A stretch of 64,000 nucleotides of DNA. Source: Takakia lepidozioides (taxonomy: Eukaryota; Streptophyta; Takakiopsida; Takakiales; Takakiaceae). Both the position numbers and the translations under genes were made by a program. Below the pieces are notes generated by a model. The model saw nothing but the letters and a program-made list of their open reading frames with translations. It had not been told where the DNA came from and made no database searches. This document shows, piece after piece, positions 24,782 through 36,580 of the stretch; position 1 is the stretch's first letter; each line of letters starts with the position of its first letter. The DNA is taken from contig CM060732.1 of the NCBI GenBank assembly GCA_030704615.1, positions 12,152,001-12,216,000 on the forward strand, read 5' to 3'.

Positions 24782-26041
24782 TCATAAGACGTTGTTTGCC
24801 GTAGCCTTGTGGCCATTGACCCCGCGCCCAGTTTGAGCGGGAACAAAAGGGACGGAACCTACCTCTGTCAGGGGCTGACGTTGGTAGTAAGACTTACCTC
24901 CATATAAAGAATTATTCCGGGTTTTCCAGATATCCTCTAGAAATCCCTTCACACAAGCATCAATCTGCTGTGTGTGATTTGCCCAAAAACTAGGCCTCAG
25001 GAGGGCCTGGGCTTTTGGTTCAGCCTCGAGACTTTCAAAGTTGGTAAACATGGGTACAGGCACAATTCCCTTAATAGATTTGAAGAGAGCGTCTCTTTGG
25101 TGAGAGAACCCCGGACAGTGTATCAGAAAATGAATACTGTCTTCAGATTGCCCACACAACGGGCAATTGCACTCTCCCTTTCCTCTCTGCTTCTGTTTGC
25201 TGTTCAAAGGTAGGCTTCCTGCCATGAGTTTAAATTTCAGTCTAGTGCCGAGAGTGGGTAGACCCTTGAGGTCATCCAAGATGTCCTCCCCCATGTCACA
25301 GACTGGAAACAAGTTCAGGGAAGTTTTCTGCCTAACTTCATTTTCATCAGACAATCTCATGGCAACAGACATGGTTGAGGACACTACAGCCTCTAAGTCA
25401 GATTTATCCAGCAGGGTCAAGACTTGCGGATCCAGGTCCAGGTCCTTGAGGATCTCTTCTACTCTCTTCTGCCAGGACTTAGCCTGTTTGACAGGGCGGT
25501 CCTGTTTCCAAGATATAGAGTCGATTAATTTAGGATATCTGGTGTTGGGCATATGTTGCAGCTGACCCCACCATCTGACCTTGAATTCATCTTGTCGGGA
25601 GCTTAAGGACGGAATGCCAAACTCACCCCGAACAGCCACATTGGCTGTTTTGGAGCATGCTGACATACACTCCTTAAGCACCCCCACTTGAATGGATTCT
25701 AGAGACTTAGCCTGGTTGGAGTTATCAACCCATATAGCAGATCCGTACTCCAAGGCAGGTCTAATAACGCGACAAAGCATGGTTTTCTTAACCTCAGAGT
25801 TGACCCCTCTGCAGTGGAAAAATTTAGTGAGCCCCAGAGCTTTGCCCTTGCCAGTTTGAACAACTTTCCGGATATGTGCATCCCAATTACAATTGGAGGA
25901 GAACTCAAGGCCCAGGTAAGTGTAGGAAGGGAGGACCGGGATCTCTTGGCTACCCCACTGCCACTTAAGATCACTTCCTCCCTCTCCTCTGTTGTTGAAT
26001 GCTACCACTGCACATTTGCTGACATTAGCCTCTAGCCCCAA
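24782..26041 (-). pseudogene. Inner LINE ORF2, part 2 (thumb to Cys/His region)
   Basis: Continues directly from the polymerase frame after a one-base shift near 26,040 (natural reading FDLW-GLEANVSKCAVV). It contains the RT thumb-like PSYTYLGLEFSSNCNWDAHI and IRPALEYGSAIW, then a long helical region and a C-terminal zinc-binding motif CNCPLCGQSEDSIHFLIHC (C-x2-C with later H and C). It is full length to its stop (ends ATANNVL). Apart from the frame break this part looks intact. Confidence 0.88.
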
Positions 26042-27945
26042 AGATCAAAGTATCTCTTCGCGCAATCAATCAACTCCTGGAGATTGGTTGGAGTCTCCCC
26101 TATGCCTGCGAAGTCATCCGCAAACATAAGGGCTGGTATGGTGGTATCACCCACCCTTAACCCAAATCCCTCACTTTCCACATCCTCGAGGAGTTGATTG
26201 ATGAAAACATTGAAGAGCAGAGGGGAGAGAGTACATCCTTGAGCTACACCTTGGTCTATGTCAAAGAAGTTGGACTTCTGTCCGTTAACAGTGACACAGC
26301 TTTTGGTGTGAGCATACAAGTTGTGGACAACTCTCCACATCTTTCCCTTGATCCCACAAGACCAGAGGCGGAACCATAGGCCATCTCTCCACACTGTGTC
26401 ATAAGCCTTTTTAACATCCAGGAAAAAGACATAAGTGGGTTTCCCTTCTTTTTTCCTTCCCTGGATAATCTGGCTTAGAGTGAAGATATGATCCACACAG
26501 CCCCTGTTTCGCCGAAAGCCAGCTTGGCCTTCGTGGAAACAACCTCTAGACTCCAGATCAACCTCGAGACGAGTACTTATAACTCTGCAGAATGTCTTGC
26601 CAACAGCATTGAGGAGCGTGATGCCACGGTAGTTCCCCGGTTCTTCTCTGTCACCCTTCTTGTATAGATTGACAATGACCCCCTGTCGCCAGCGAAAGGG
26701 GATCATTTCAGTCTTCCAGATAAGGTTAAAGAGGAGAACTAGGGCCTCTATCATGGGATCGCCACCGTGCTTGATAAGCTCGTTGACAATACCATCAGGT
26801 CCACCAGCTTTATATCCATTTAAATGTTCAATTGCTTCCACAATCTCAGAAGAACTAATGGGAGCATTATAAGCCATTGAAATATACTCCAGTTCATCAG
26901 GGCTGTTTTGAATCATAGGAACAGTTTTTCCAACTGTGTCCCTCCATTTAGCAGAAGACCCCTCACTGTTAGACCTAGAAGTTCTACTGTAGTGAGTTTC
27001 AAAGGTTTTGACAATGTCAACCGATGAAATCACCACTGCACCTTTAGTAGTCTTCAGCGCTTGTACTTGCTGACCGTTTTTCGGTTTGTACAAACGTTGA
27101 AGGGCCAACCAGAATTTCTTGTCATTACCACCATGGTGGTTTGAGTTTATTTCACTGTATAACTTGTCCCAGTATAATTTCTTCTGAGACCTAACAAGCT
27201 GATTGATATCTTTACGGAGCTGGTAGTACCTCGCCCACAATTCTCTGTTGGTTTCCAAATTGCAGCACTCTTTATAGAGGGCTCGTCTCTCAGCTATCTT
27301 GAGTTTAATCTCATTAGTCCACCAATTAACTGCTCTACCGCAGACAATTAGTTTCCGCCCAATGATCTTGTCAGCCACGGAGGAAACGAAACTCTCCCAA
27401 GAGTCCACTGCTCTTTCGACTTCATTTCTTGCGTTAACAGAGCGTGACTGAAGTTCTTGGAGCGATTGGACAAAATGAGGGAGAGCCTCTTGCAAGGCCT
27501 GGACGTACTCAGCCTTGACCTCCTCATTGTGGAATTTTTCTATGCGCCGCTTCCGAATCGAACGTTTCACAGATCTCTTGGTGGTGGGAAAACACCTTTT
27601 GATCTCAGTCCAAACCAGGAAGTGGTCAGAGGTACCAATATCAGTTCTGTCGATCAACACATTGGCACACTGGGGGAACAAAATTTTGTCCATTATGATA
27701 TAGTCCACAATGGAACGTTCCCCAGTTTGGGGTTTCTCACGAGTCCACTGCACTTGGCCACCTCTTGTCCTGTTATTCAAGGTCAAAAGCTGAAGCTCTT
27801 CTAGACAGTTAATTAACCGTCTGCCATTAGAATTCAGCTCGTCCTCACCAAAAGGTCCAATGATATCGTCCTGATGGATCCCTTTGCCCACCCGGGCATT
27901 GAAGTCCCCCAATAGTACCACCTGACCTTTGGCAAGGAACCTCAC
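26032..27945 (-). pseudogene. Inner LINE ORF2, part 1 (endonuclease C-half and reverse transcriptase)
   Basis: The frame begins inside an APE-type endonuclease: VVLLGDFNARVG, then SIVDYIIM and GTSDHFLVWTEI with the catalytic SDH. A long linker follows. The reverse transcriptase shows YKAGGPDGIVNELIKHG, NYRGITLLNAVGKTF, QAGFRRNRGCVDHIF, VFFLDVKKAYDTV, VAQGCTLSPLLFNVFIN and the catalytic ALMFADDFAGIG. The polymerase active-site aspartates are intact over 637 codons without a stop, so this is a recent insertion. Missing N-terminal endonuclease residues and one frameshift at its end disable it. Confidence 0.92.
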
Positions 27946-27962
27946 CTCACCTAAACCCTAAA

Positions 27963-27978
27963 CCTCACCTTGAATAGA
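27963..27978. repeat. Target-site duplication of inner LINE, right copy
   Basis: CCTCACCTTGAATAGA is identical to 24,760-24,775. Confidence 0.9.
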
Positions 27979-29837
27979 ATTGCCCCACTTGCTCTGCCAT
28001 CTACGCATGAATGAAAGCTTAGGGCATTTGAATGAATACCCCAACTTCACTGTGTACGCAAAGAAAGGTGTTTTTTTTGGATCCATCCACGTCCATTCTC
28101 CAGGGTCGAATTGAAGACCTGCTAGGGGGTGAGTGAGAAATCAATTGAATTTCGAGTGCAGGGCCCAATCATCTTCTTGCCCTAGTGGGGGGTTTGGGTT
28201 TGGCCTTCCTTTATCATCAATGATACGAATTGGAGCCAGGAGCCAGAACGGCAGTGCTCATGGAGGTCCTTCCTTTGAAGGTCAGGTTGCCCCATCTGTC
28301 CACACCGAAAGCAAGCCCCCAAGCTTCATTGTCCTGAATAGAGGTGACAAATATGGCAGAGGTTGGAGTAGTTTGAGTCGTACCCATCCACACTGGCAGG
28401 GACACAGGTCCGTCCTGGCTTTGCAACAAGGGTTCAATGTAAGGTGGGATTTGATCCAAAATGGACTTCCAAGCTCTTGCTCTTCTCTGCCACATAAGAG
28501 CAGTGACCAGCTGTGGGGGGAGGAAAGATTTCTGCTCCCAAATGTGAGCCGAGTGAAACAGTCCAGCTTGTTCCCAGGCCGCCCATTTGGGTTTGAGACT
28601 AATCAGATCCTCTGAGTCCATGTTATAATTTCCAAACAGCGGCTGCCTGATACATTTGTCGAAGTTTTTTGGCATTCTCTGGGTGAGAGCTGGTCGCATA
28701 TTACACCAGGATTTCCAAATAGATGCCCAACATTTCCAAGCTACTTTGATTTACCCCTCCCCTGCACCACCCATCTGAGAGAATCTGCCCACATCGAGGA
28801 AGAGGTTTGGCTGGCTCCAACTAAATATTTTTGGACCAGTCTACTCCACGGTGTGTGCACATTCTGAAGGGCCCTTGGCACCCATTTTGCAAGGAGAGCC
28901 ATAACTTGTGCTTCTGGATCAATGAGGCCCAAACCTTAACTTTTTGGGCTGGCACAGCTGTTTCCAGGAGAGTAAGGCTCTGCGCTTTGGGGATGCCATT
29001 GTTTGCCCCCATAAAATCTTCCTCATGAGGGCCTCGACCTGTTTAATCAAAGCAGGTCCTGGATCCCAGACAGCCGAGAAGAACCAAGTTGAGGCAAGGA
29101 GGACTTGATTAAGGACAAGGGCCCTTCCTGCTATGGACAACATGGAAGAGCTCCAGAAAGCTAACTTCTTTTTTAACTTAGCCAGCACCCCCTGAAAGCG
29201 TTGCTCATCATTTAATTCTAGGCCAACCTGACGACCCAAGAGGGTGTGAGAGTGGCCCTCTGCCAGCCATCTGAGTCCCAAATCCTCCCCCCATGGCTGG
29301 CAGTGGCTGCTTTGGGGATGCAGTTGAAGACGAGAGAGGATCCCCACTGACTTAGCCCAATTAATCTTGAGCCCTGATGCGAGACAAAATGTCTGCAGAG
29401 CCTGCAGTGCTCTATCAATGTTGTCTATGCTCTTATTATCAAGAAGCAGCGTTGTATCATGAGCATACGTCGAGAGTTTTATCATGTGGGAGGGAGAGGG
29501 ATTGGTGGGGAGATATGCAGACCAATGATGTCCTCTCTAACCTGCAGCAGGTGTCCCAGGGTATCTGCTGCTATCAGAAATAGGAATGGTGCCAAGGGAC
29601 ACCCGTGTCTCACTGAGCGGGAGAGAGGAAAGGCCTCAGATATTACCCCATTCACCATTACTCTACTTGATGCTGATGACAGCAGAATTTTAACCCAAAA
29701 GAGAAAGGGGCCCTCAAGCCCTATTTTGGACGCAGTCTGAAACAAGAGCTCCCACCCAACAGGATCAAATGCTTTCTCAAAGTCCAGCATCAAGAAGGCC
29801 AAAGGCTGGTCATTCTGAGTGGCTTATGAAGCCATGC
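27979..29837 (-). pseudogene. Outer LINE: reverse transcriptase and connection region
   Basis: From 29,815 leftward: LAFLMLDFEKAFDPVGWELLF, then GVISEAFPLSRSVRHGCPLAP, then (after a frame break near 29,485) a palm motif reading TYAHDTTLLL where active elements have YADDT, so one catalytic Asp is replaced by His. SGLKINWAKSVGI and KLAFWSSSMLSIAGRALVLN follow. Further broken frames reach LQFDPGEWTWMDP near 28,090 and end at the nested insertion with KWGNSIQGE. Several stops confirm decay. Confidence 0.85.
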
Positions 29838-29847
29838 ACTTCGATTT
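29838..29847. repeat. Target-site duplication of outer LINE, right copy
   Basis: ACTTCGATTT is identical to 23,581-23,590. Confidence 0.8.
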
Positions 29848-31095
29848 CTACCCTTGTTACAGATGATTTATGTCTAGTGGTCATGTGTGGAATGGGGTAC
29901 GAGGATGACAGGAGTTCAATGTAGGAAGTTTAGATCATTGTCAAATCAGTTCATGCTTTTCTGCATTAACAGTGACTATCAACTGCTGCAACAGTCCACC
30001 AATATTTGGACACACAAATAAACGTGTGATATTAGGCTGCCCGTGAGACAAATTCTGATTTGGACTTATTTCCGCTGTACTCATTCTCATATAGGTCTCT
30101 CCGAATAGTTCTTTCTTCTCTCTCTCATCCTTTGATTAGGGACTGCTACTTGGCTTCGTAGCTTTTTTTGAGGGTTTGAGGCCTTGCTCTTTGATATGTC
30201 TCCTTATGCATGGTTATTTTTTCCTTGTCTTTATTGGCTGTTCTTTATTCTAAAGAGGAGACTAATGAAAATAATGGATGAATTCTCAAGTTTACTATGA
30301 ATGAAAGTAGATTTCATTGAGGAGCGATAGGCCATTAGCCGCTTGTTAATATATTCAGGGCTCCATCTACTTCACGAAGACCAGAAAGGTAAACCAAACT
30401 TCTATCAATCCCACCCCAAATGGAAACCATGGATTTTCATTTTCCCTTCAACCCAGCTTGGAACCATTAACTCTAGCTCAGGCTGAGCGTCGCCTCAAGC
30501 CATCAAAACTTTGCCCCAAGCCTCTCTCCCCAACCCCCTCCCCCCCCCCCCTCCTCTCCATCCCCGCAACTAGCCTTATGCATAGCCTCTCTTTGCCCGC
30601 TTCTTTGCCCTCTTCCCTCAATACGTGTATTGCGTGTTCACGGTGTGGAGTCTCCTCCTAGTATGACACTCAGAGCGCCTTAATTTGTTCACTATGGGTC
30701 CCAATGGCAAAGTAAATTCCCTTAGGCTGAGGCTTGGAGTTGAGCCAATCGTGGTCCTCTAAGACCCCCCTTCATCCCTATATGCTGGCGTGTTGTTCCG
30801 GTCCTCAATTTCAGCTCTGAAAGCGCGCCCTAGCCATCTTTGGTGATTGGCTTCTGTCAACGGTCAAGAGCGAGCGGTGGGCTCGTCGTTGAAGCTATAG
30901 TTTCGGAGAGATAGACGTGCATAGCTTAGGGATATCTCTAGCGAGATAGACATGCACCGCTCAGGGATATTTTTAGCAGGACTGCCTCATGTATATAGTG
31001 TGTTGCTTTATCAATGAAAGTACGTGCCTTCGTCTCCAAACCTTTCTACTTGTCTAGCACCCTGCACACTCTAGCCTCTGCTCAAGCTCCTCACC
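29848..31095. other. Intergenic, leading into the Copia element
   Basis: No gene is supported. A C-rich run lies at 30,535-30,553. The stretch 30,890-31,090 (repeated phrase GATATCT/TTTAGCG...GATAGACGTGCA at 30,908 and 30,946) may be the end of a 5' LTR or leader, but no second LTR exists downstream to confirm it and no tRNA-Met primer site is visible. Confidence 0.4.
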
Positions 31096-32343
31096 GTGGG
31101 GGACTCTGAAAGCTCACAGGTTATGGGCCCATGCTTTGGGTATGTAGACAAGTTCACTGGAAAGGACTTCATGTTGTGGAAGTTTAAGATGGAGACCCTG
31201 CTGAAGGCAAGGGAGTTGTGGGGCCTTATCGATGGACGAGAAGCGAAGCCAACAGAAGCAGCAGCTCTTGCCACCTATGAGAAGAAGGAGGGTCGTGCAT
31301 TAAACCTCATCATTCAAAGCCTTTCTGATGGTCAGCTACTTGCAATGCGAAAGGAGACTACTACGAAGGGAATTTGGGAAGCTGTCCAGACTCGGCATAT
31401 AGACAAGGGCCTAAGCAACCGGTTGTTCTTGACGCAAAAGTTCTTCACGTCACAAATGAGCTCTGGAGATACCATGGACATGCATCTTAGTAAGTTGGGT
31501 TCCATGGCAGACGAGTTGGACGCCATCGGTGCTTCCATCCCTGACGAAGTAAAGGTAATGGTACTCATGATGAGTCTACCTGAGAGTTACGGGTTTTTGG
31601 TCACATCTCTAGAGTCTCTAGAAGCTGTCGATCCAAAGAAATTAACTTGGGAAGTCGTAGCTACAAGGTTGATCAACGAGGAAATGATCAGGAAAGAGAA
31701 GAGTGGGGCTTCTGAATCCAATTCCACTGAGTCAGCTTTGGTATCACACAAAGTAAATCGTTACACCTGTAGAGATAAGAGTGAAGATGTCTGTAACCAC
31801 TGCGGGGAGAAGGGTCATTGGGCAAGAGAATGTAGGAAGAGGAAAGCTGAACTGGCCAAAAGGAGATTTGAGCAAGGGAACAATGTCGAAAGTGAGGAGG
31901 CCTTTACGTGTGCACTTGTTGTCTCTTACGAATCTGACACATGGTACATAGATTCTGGAGCATCCTCACACCTGTCACACCGGAGAGAGTGGTTCAAGAA
32001 CTATGAGAGCATCCCACCTGTAAAGATATACATGGAGGATAATTCTACTTAGGAAGCCATTGGCAGAGGAAATATAGAGATTGTGATGTCAGTGGGAGAT
32101 AACACCACAATAGGATTACTCACTGAAGTCTTGCATGTCCCCTGGGATGGCCAAAATCTTTTATCTGTCAGTAAGGCAACGTCACTCGGTCATGTCTTTG
32201 AGTTTGGTGACAACACGATTTTACTGAGGAACAGTAAAAGGAAAGTGATCGGACATGGAGTACGTGACAATCGACTTTACAAATTGCATTGTAGCACCAA
32301 GTTGTGTCCAGTGGAGAACGCTCACATTTCCACCTTAAGATAA
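31096..32343 (+). pseudogene. Copia gag and protease
   Basis: The ATG-started frame (MGDSESSQVMG) has the Copia gag core (FTGKDFMLWKFKMETLLKAR, ALNLIIQSLSD), an intact zinc knuckle CNHCGEKGHWAREC near 31,795, and the protease motif DTWYIDSGASSHLS near 31,940. A TAG at 32,050 interrupts the frame in the protease. The same frame continues to 32,343 with VLHVPWDGQNLLSVSKATS, a standard post-protease signature. The gag part alone is well preserved. Confidence 0.9.
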
Positions 32344-32358
32344 GCACACGACGTCAGT

Positions 32359-33133
32359 TTGTGGCACATGAGGTTGGGTCACTTAGGTGTGGAGAACATG
32401 AAGCTCTTGTCAAAGAAGAACCTGGTTGAAGGACTTTCCATCAGTAAGGAGGCAACGCTTCCTTTTTGCGAAAGTTGTGTACAAGGGATGCAGCATAGGG
32501 AGCCGTTTCCAAAAGGTGAAGCCTCGAGAGCAACGGAGCTCCTAGCGTTGGTACATTCTGACTTGTGGGGACCAGCCAGGACTCCTTCACTTACTGGAGC
32601 CAAGTACTTTGTCCTTTACAGATGATTTCTCAAGAAAGTCTTTTTGTTATTTCTTGAAAAGCAAAGGAGGGTGTTTCTCCAAGTTTAAGCAGTTTAAGGC
32701 TTTTGCAGAAAACCAAACAGGAAAGAAGATAAAAGTCTTGCGGAGTGACAACGGAGGAGAATTTCTGTCGACCGAATTTCAAAAAAATTTGAAGGAGCTT
32801 GGGATTCAACATCAAACCTCGGCACCCTACACACCCCAGCAAAACGGGGTAGCAGAACGACTCAACCGAACACTTGTGGAGTCGGCTCGATGCATGTTGC
32901 ATCAACGAAGTGTGAAGCCAAAATTTTGGGCAGAGGCCGTCAACACTGCAGTTTATCTCAAGCCAAGGAGCCCACACAAAGCAATAGAAGGGATTACGCC
33001 TAAAGAGAAATGGAGTGGGAGGAAGCCTGAAGTGAAGCATTTGAGGATCTTCGGTTGTACATCTTATGCCCGTAAGCCCGACCAAATGAGGAGCAAGCTG
33101 AAAGCCAAAAGCAAGCACTTTTGTTGGGTATAG
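32359..33133 (+). pseudogene. Copia integrase
   Basis: The zinc-binding start LWHMRLGHLGVENMKLL with CESCVQGMQ gives an HHCC-type finger. The catalytic core keeps all three acidic residues: the Asp in ALVHSDLWGP, the Asp in VLRSDNGGEFLS, and the Glu in NGVAERLNRTLVE. A frameshift near 32,615 splits the core between the first and second Asp. The downstream GKxPEVKHLRIFGC region is also typical. A further shift at about 33,130 leads to the linker. Confidence 0.9.
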
Positions 33134-34805
33134 CTCAGATTCCAAAGCTTATCGTCTAATCGACGAAGACACTGGAAAACTACTCATCAGCCAAGATATT
33201 GTGTTCAACGAAGGGCTAGTTGTTGTTCCTGACACCAATAGGGGAAACAAGGACGATGTAGTTGAAGTGGGAGCACGATTGGAAGAAAGCCCAGTCGAAG
33301 GTGACCAGGAGGATGAGTCCAATGACGATCAACCTTCGCTTGCAGGGGGATCCACCGAGGCACATACACCCAAAGCCACTGCAGAAACAACCTCCCAACA
33401 CTTGGTCGATCTGCGAGTTTCATCATCTGACTGAAGTCCCTGCTGCCTCAACGCAAATGCCTACCAGAAAGTCAACTCGTGTCACTGGAGCACCACGCAA
33501 CCTTCTTGATTATGCATGTGTAGCAGCCATGGACGAGCCGGTTACCCTTTCTGAAGTTTTACAGAAGGAGGATGGCAAGAAATGGAAAGAGGCAGCGGAC
33601 AAAGAGTACAATGCCCTGATGAAAAATAATACGTGGGAACTCACCAAGCTCCCTGAAGGACGCAAAGCTGTTGGTAACAAATGGGTCTTCAGGATCAAGA
33701 GAAAAACAAATGGTGAGTTGATCGGTACCGCGCTCGATTGGTGGCAAAAGGGTTCTCCTAGACACAAGGTATTGATTTTTGCGAGACATTTGCTCCAGTG
33801 GCAAAGTTTGCATCAATTCGCACAATGCTAGCCATTGTCGCAGCACTTGACTTGGAGATACAACAAATGGACGTCAAGAGTGCCTTCCTCAATGGAGAAC
33901 TGTGTGAGACTGTGTTCATGGAACAACCCGAAGGATATGAAAGCTGTGAACACAAGGGGCTCGTTTGTAAGCTAAAGAAGGCCATTTATGGCTTGAAACA
34001 GGCTCAAAGGGTGTGGAACGACAGGATAAATGATTTTTTTACACGTCTTGGTTTCAGAAGATGCCATTCAGATCATAGTGTTTACGAGTGCTCAGATGAG
34101 AAAGGTGTGCAGCTCTTTTTGGCCTTGTATGTAGATGACCTACTGATTTTTGGGAAAGACATGAATGCCATTAACGAGGTGAAAGAAGTACTCTCTCGTG
34201 AATTTGAGATGAAAGATAGAGGTAAACCAGAGTACTGCATAGGGATCCAAGTGGTGAGGGACAGAAAGAGAAAGAGCATCAGTCTCAACCAACCAAAGTG
34301 TGTGGGAGAGATTCTAAGTCGCTTTGGCACGGAGAACTATAAACCTGTGAGAACGCCCCTGGACATCAACATGAAGCTTGTCAAAGGAGAGCAAACAAGG
34401 ACACAAGAGGAGATTAATGCCATGCAAGGGGTGCCCTACAAGGAGGTCGTCGGCAGTCTCATGTTTGCTATGGTGGCCACTAGACCTGACCTTGCTACAC
34501 CGGTAGGAATGGTGAGTCAATATATGCAGGATCCAACCTTAATGCATTGGCAGGCTGTGAAGCGAATCTTGAGATACCTTCAAGAGACAAGGGATTATTG
34601 GCTTCATTACTCTGGGGATGGAGTAATTCTCTCTGGCTTGTGCGATGCTGATTGGGGAGGCGATTTGGACACTAGGAGGTCCACCACTGGATTCGCATTC
34701 CTTCTCAACAATGTTGCAATCACTTGGTCAAGCAGGAAGCAGCCCACTATGGCTCTGTCAACAACAGAGGCGGAGTACATGGCTGCATCCCAAGCACTAG
34801 AAGAA
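33134..34805 (+). pseudogene. Copia reverse transcriptase and partial RNase H
   Basis: After an acidic linker (33,201-33,434) and more shifts, the RT reads WKEAADKEYNALMKNNTWEL, GNKWVFRIKRKTNGE, then QMDVKSAFLNGEL, AIYGLKQAQRVWNDR, the catalytic ALYVDDLLIFG near 34,125, and the RNase H start CDADWGGDLDTRRSTTGF with LSTTEAEYMAASQALEE. RNase H ends there; its C-terminal part and the 3' LTR are absent. The frame then reads into the foreign repeat. Confidence 0.9.
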
Positions 34806-35690
34806 AAACGCGGAATAACCACTGGCCCGCTTAACCACTCTTGTCTTTTACCACTCTATAAATCACTCCAAGTAATGGTAACCACTGGCCAGTGGTTAAT
34901 TCCGATGAAATGCCACGGTGGCATCATATGGAGTGGTTGGAAGTGGTTTCAACCACTGAGTAATCCACGTGTAATATTTAATTTTATATTTATTATTCGA
35001 CATTTGGTCAAATATTTATATTAATAATGATAATATCCGACATGGACGGGTACAGTGATAAATTATGAGTGGTTAAGACACCTCAGTGATGGGAAGTGGT
35101 TGAAACCACTTTCTACTCCACGTGTAATTTTTTTTTTAAAGATTTTTATCATTTCAAAATATATTATTCTACGTGGACGAGGATAGTATACGTAGATCTG
35201 GAGTGGTTAAAGACCCCCCACTGATTGGTACCACTTGCACAGTGGTGGAATGTGAGTGGTTAAGACCCTTTTGTAACTGGAACCACTCTTCAAGTAAGCA
35301 CTTGTGAGTGGTTACATACACATGAGTGATTGGTACCACTTCTGTGGTGGGTTGTGAGTGGTTGAAGATACCCGAGTGATGGGAGGTGATTGAAACCACT
35401 TGCTACTCCACGTGTAATAATTCAATTTTTATTTAAGATTTATTATTTCGAAATATATTTTAATTATGAACTATATTATTCCACGTGGACGGGGACAGTA
35501 TACGTTCTGGAGTGGTTAAAGACCCCCATTGATTGGTACCACTTTGAGAGTGGTGTAGAGTGAGTGGTTACAGACCATTTAGTAACTAGAACCACTCGGC
35601 CAGTGGTTACGCGTGAGTGATTACATACACACCAGTGATTGGTATTACTTCTATGGTGATACATGAAAAACTTTAGTGGTATGTGTGTTG
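34806..35690. repeat. AGTGGTT/AACCACT-motif tandem region
   Basis: More than twenty AGTGGTT or AACCACT words occur in both orientations. A unit of about 300-313 bp recurs: CTCCACGTGTAAT at 35,105 and 35,407 (with a relative at 34,967), and ACGTGGACG followed by GTATACG near 35,170 and 35,482. A short inverted-repeat unit lies at the left edge (34,810-34,826 and 34,887-34,904: CGGAATAACCACTGG against CCAGTGGTTAATTCCG). It abuts the truncated Copia RNase H. Dense bi-directional motifs suggest the subterminal part of a DNA transposon. Confidence 0.75.
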
Positions 35691-35888
35691 ATGGAAAACC
35701 CAAAATCCATCCATCTATCGCTACATTCATCCATCCAGTCATGAGTAGAGGGGACTTAGCGTTTTTTTTGTCTTCCCTACCACTGTGGCATCTGTTTGTT
35801 TTCTTTCGAGTTTGATCGTGAGAGACAAACATGACAGAGCTGTGTTTGTTTTCTTATAGTGTCGAGTCTGATCATGAGAGACAACGGG

Positions 35889-36360
35889 CGGAGCTAGTGG
35901 GATAGGGGCAGACAGGGACTCAAGACCTAGAATCGGGGCATGAAGGCATGCACGATGGTGGGATAACCGCGATCGCAAGGTGTGGCTTTTCTCAATGTAC
36001 AATGACGAGCGGAGCTGGTGGGATAGGGGGCAGACAGGGACTCAAGACCTAGAATCGGGGCATGAAGGCGTGCACGATGGTGGGACAACCGCGATCGCAA
36101 GGTGTGGCTTTTCTCAATGTACAATGACGAGCGGAGCTGGTGGGATAGGGGGCAGACATAGAATCGGGGCATGAAGGCATGCACGATGGTGGGACAACCG
36201 CGATCGCAAGGTGTGGCTTTTTCTCAATGTACGATGACGAGTGGAGCTGGTGGGATAGGGGGCAGACAGGGACTCAAGCCCTAGAATCGGGGCATGAAGG
36301 CGTGCACGATGGTGGGACAATCGCGATCGCAAGGTGTGGCTTTTTCTCAATGTACGATGT
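35889..36360 (+). repeat. Tandem repeat, four copies of ~110-122 bp
   Basis: The word GGAGCT(G/A)GTGGGATAGGGG starts units near 35,890, 36,011, 36,133 and 36,243. The third unit lacks about 12 bases. Each unit contains TGGTGGGACAACCGCGATCG followed by CAAGGTGTGGC, which in one frame reads WWDNRDRK and then a GT that could be a splice donor. This is the hallmark of the OSB PDF-motif exon end also found at 36,729, 41,730, 57,860, 58,440 and 58,990. The unit also contains GCGATCGC. Confidence 0.85.
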
Positions 36361-36580
36361 GAAGAATTTTGTCCATCCTGCAAATGCGGGCTCTTGGCTC
36401 CTGTTAGACGTACCATGATTTTGTATTCTTCCTGATGTTTACAAGGTTCTTGGGAGAGTCAGGTTGGTCTTAGCAAATCGTGTTTCAATCTCTGCTCGCT
36501 CAGCTGCACCGTGGTGGTTCTCATGGACCAATCCGCCATTACCAGACTACAGACACAAGTAGTACACACAAGAGGTCCGT

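Larger units (their letters stand above)
24776..27962 (-). mobile_element. Nested LINE inserted into the outer LINE
   Basis: A 3,187-bp minus-strand element flanked by a perfect 16-bp duplication. It encodes an AP-type endonuclease remnant, a reverse transcriptase and a C-terminal Cys/His region. The 3' end lies only a few bases after the stop codon and shows no poly(A). The 5' end begins TTTAGGGTTTAGG, two plant-telomere-like units, then TGAGGTGAGG. The endonuclease lacks its N-terminal part, so the copy is 5'-truncated. Confidence 0.9.
23591..29837 (-). mobile_element. 5'-truncated LINE, itself split by a nested LINE
   Basis: The element occupies 23,591-24,775 plus 27,963-29,837 on the minus strand, bounded by the 10-bp duplication ACTTCGATTT. 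It begins inside the reverse transcriptase (NDQPLAFLMLDFEKAFD) and ends with a TTTA-rich tail (TTTTATTTATTTATTTT on the minus strand). 5' truncation is the normal outcome of incomplete target-primed reverse transcription. It is of the same family as the fragment at 4.8-5.8 kb. Confidence 0.85.
31096..34805 (+). mobile_element. Ty1/Copia retrotransposon, truncated at its 3' end
   Basis: Coding modules run gag, protease, integrase, reverse transcriptase, RNase H, the order that defines Ty1/Copia. Homology stops inside RNase H right after EAEYMAASQALEE at about 34,805, where an unrelated AGTGGTT-motif region begins, and no 3' LTR is found. Several stops and frameshifts break the polyprotein. Confidence 0.92.

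Noticed and set aside
35927-36416. Repetitive frames in the ~120-bp tandem array (HEGVHDGGTTAIARCGF and minus-strand equivalents)
   Set aside because: They follow from the nucleotide repeat. Only the short WWDNRDRK frame has a family match, and that is an exon end.
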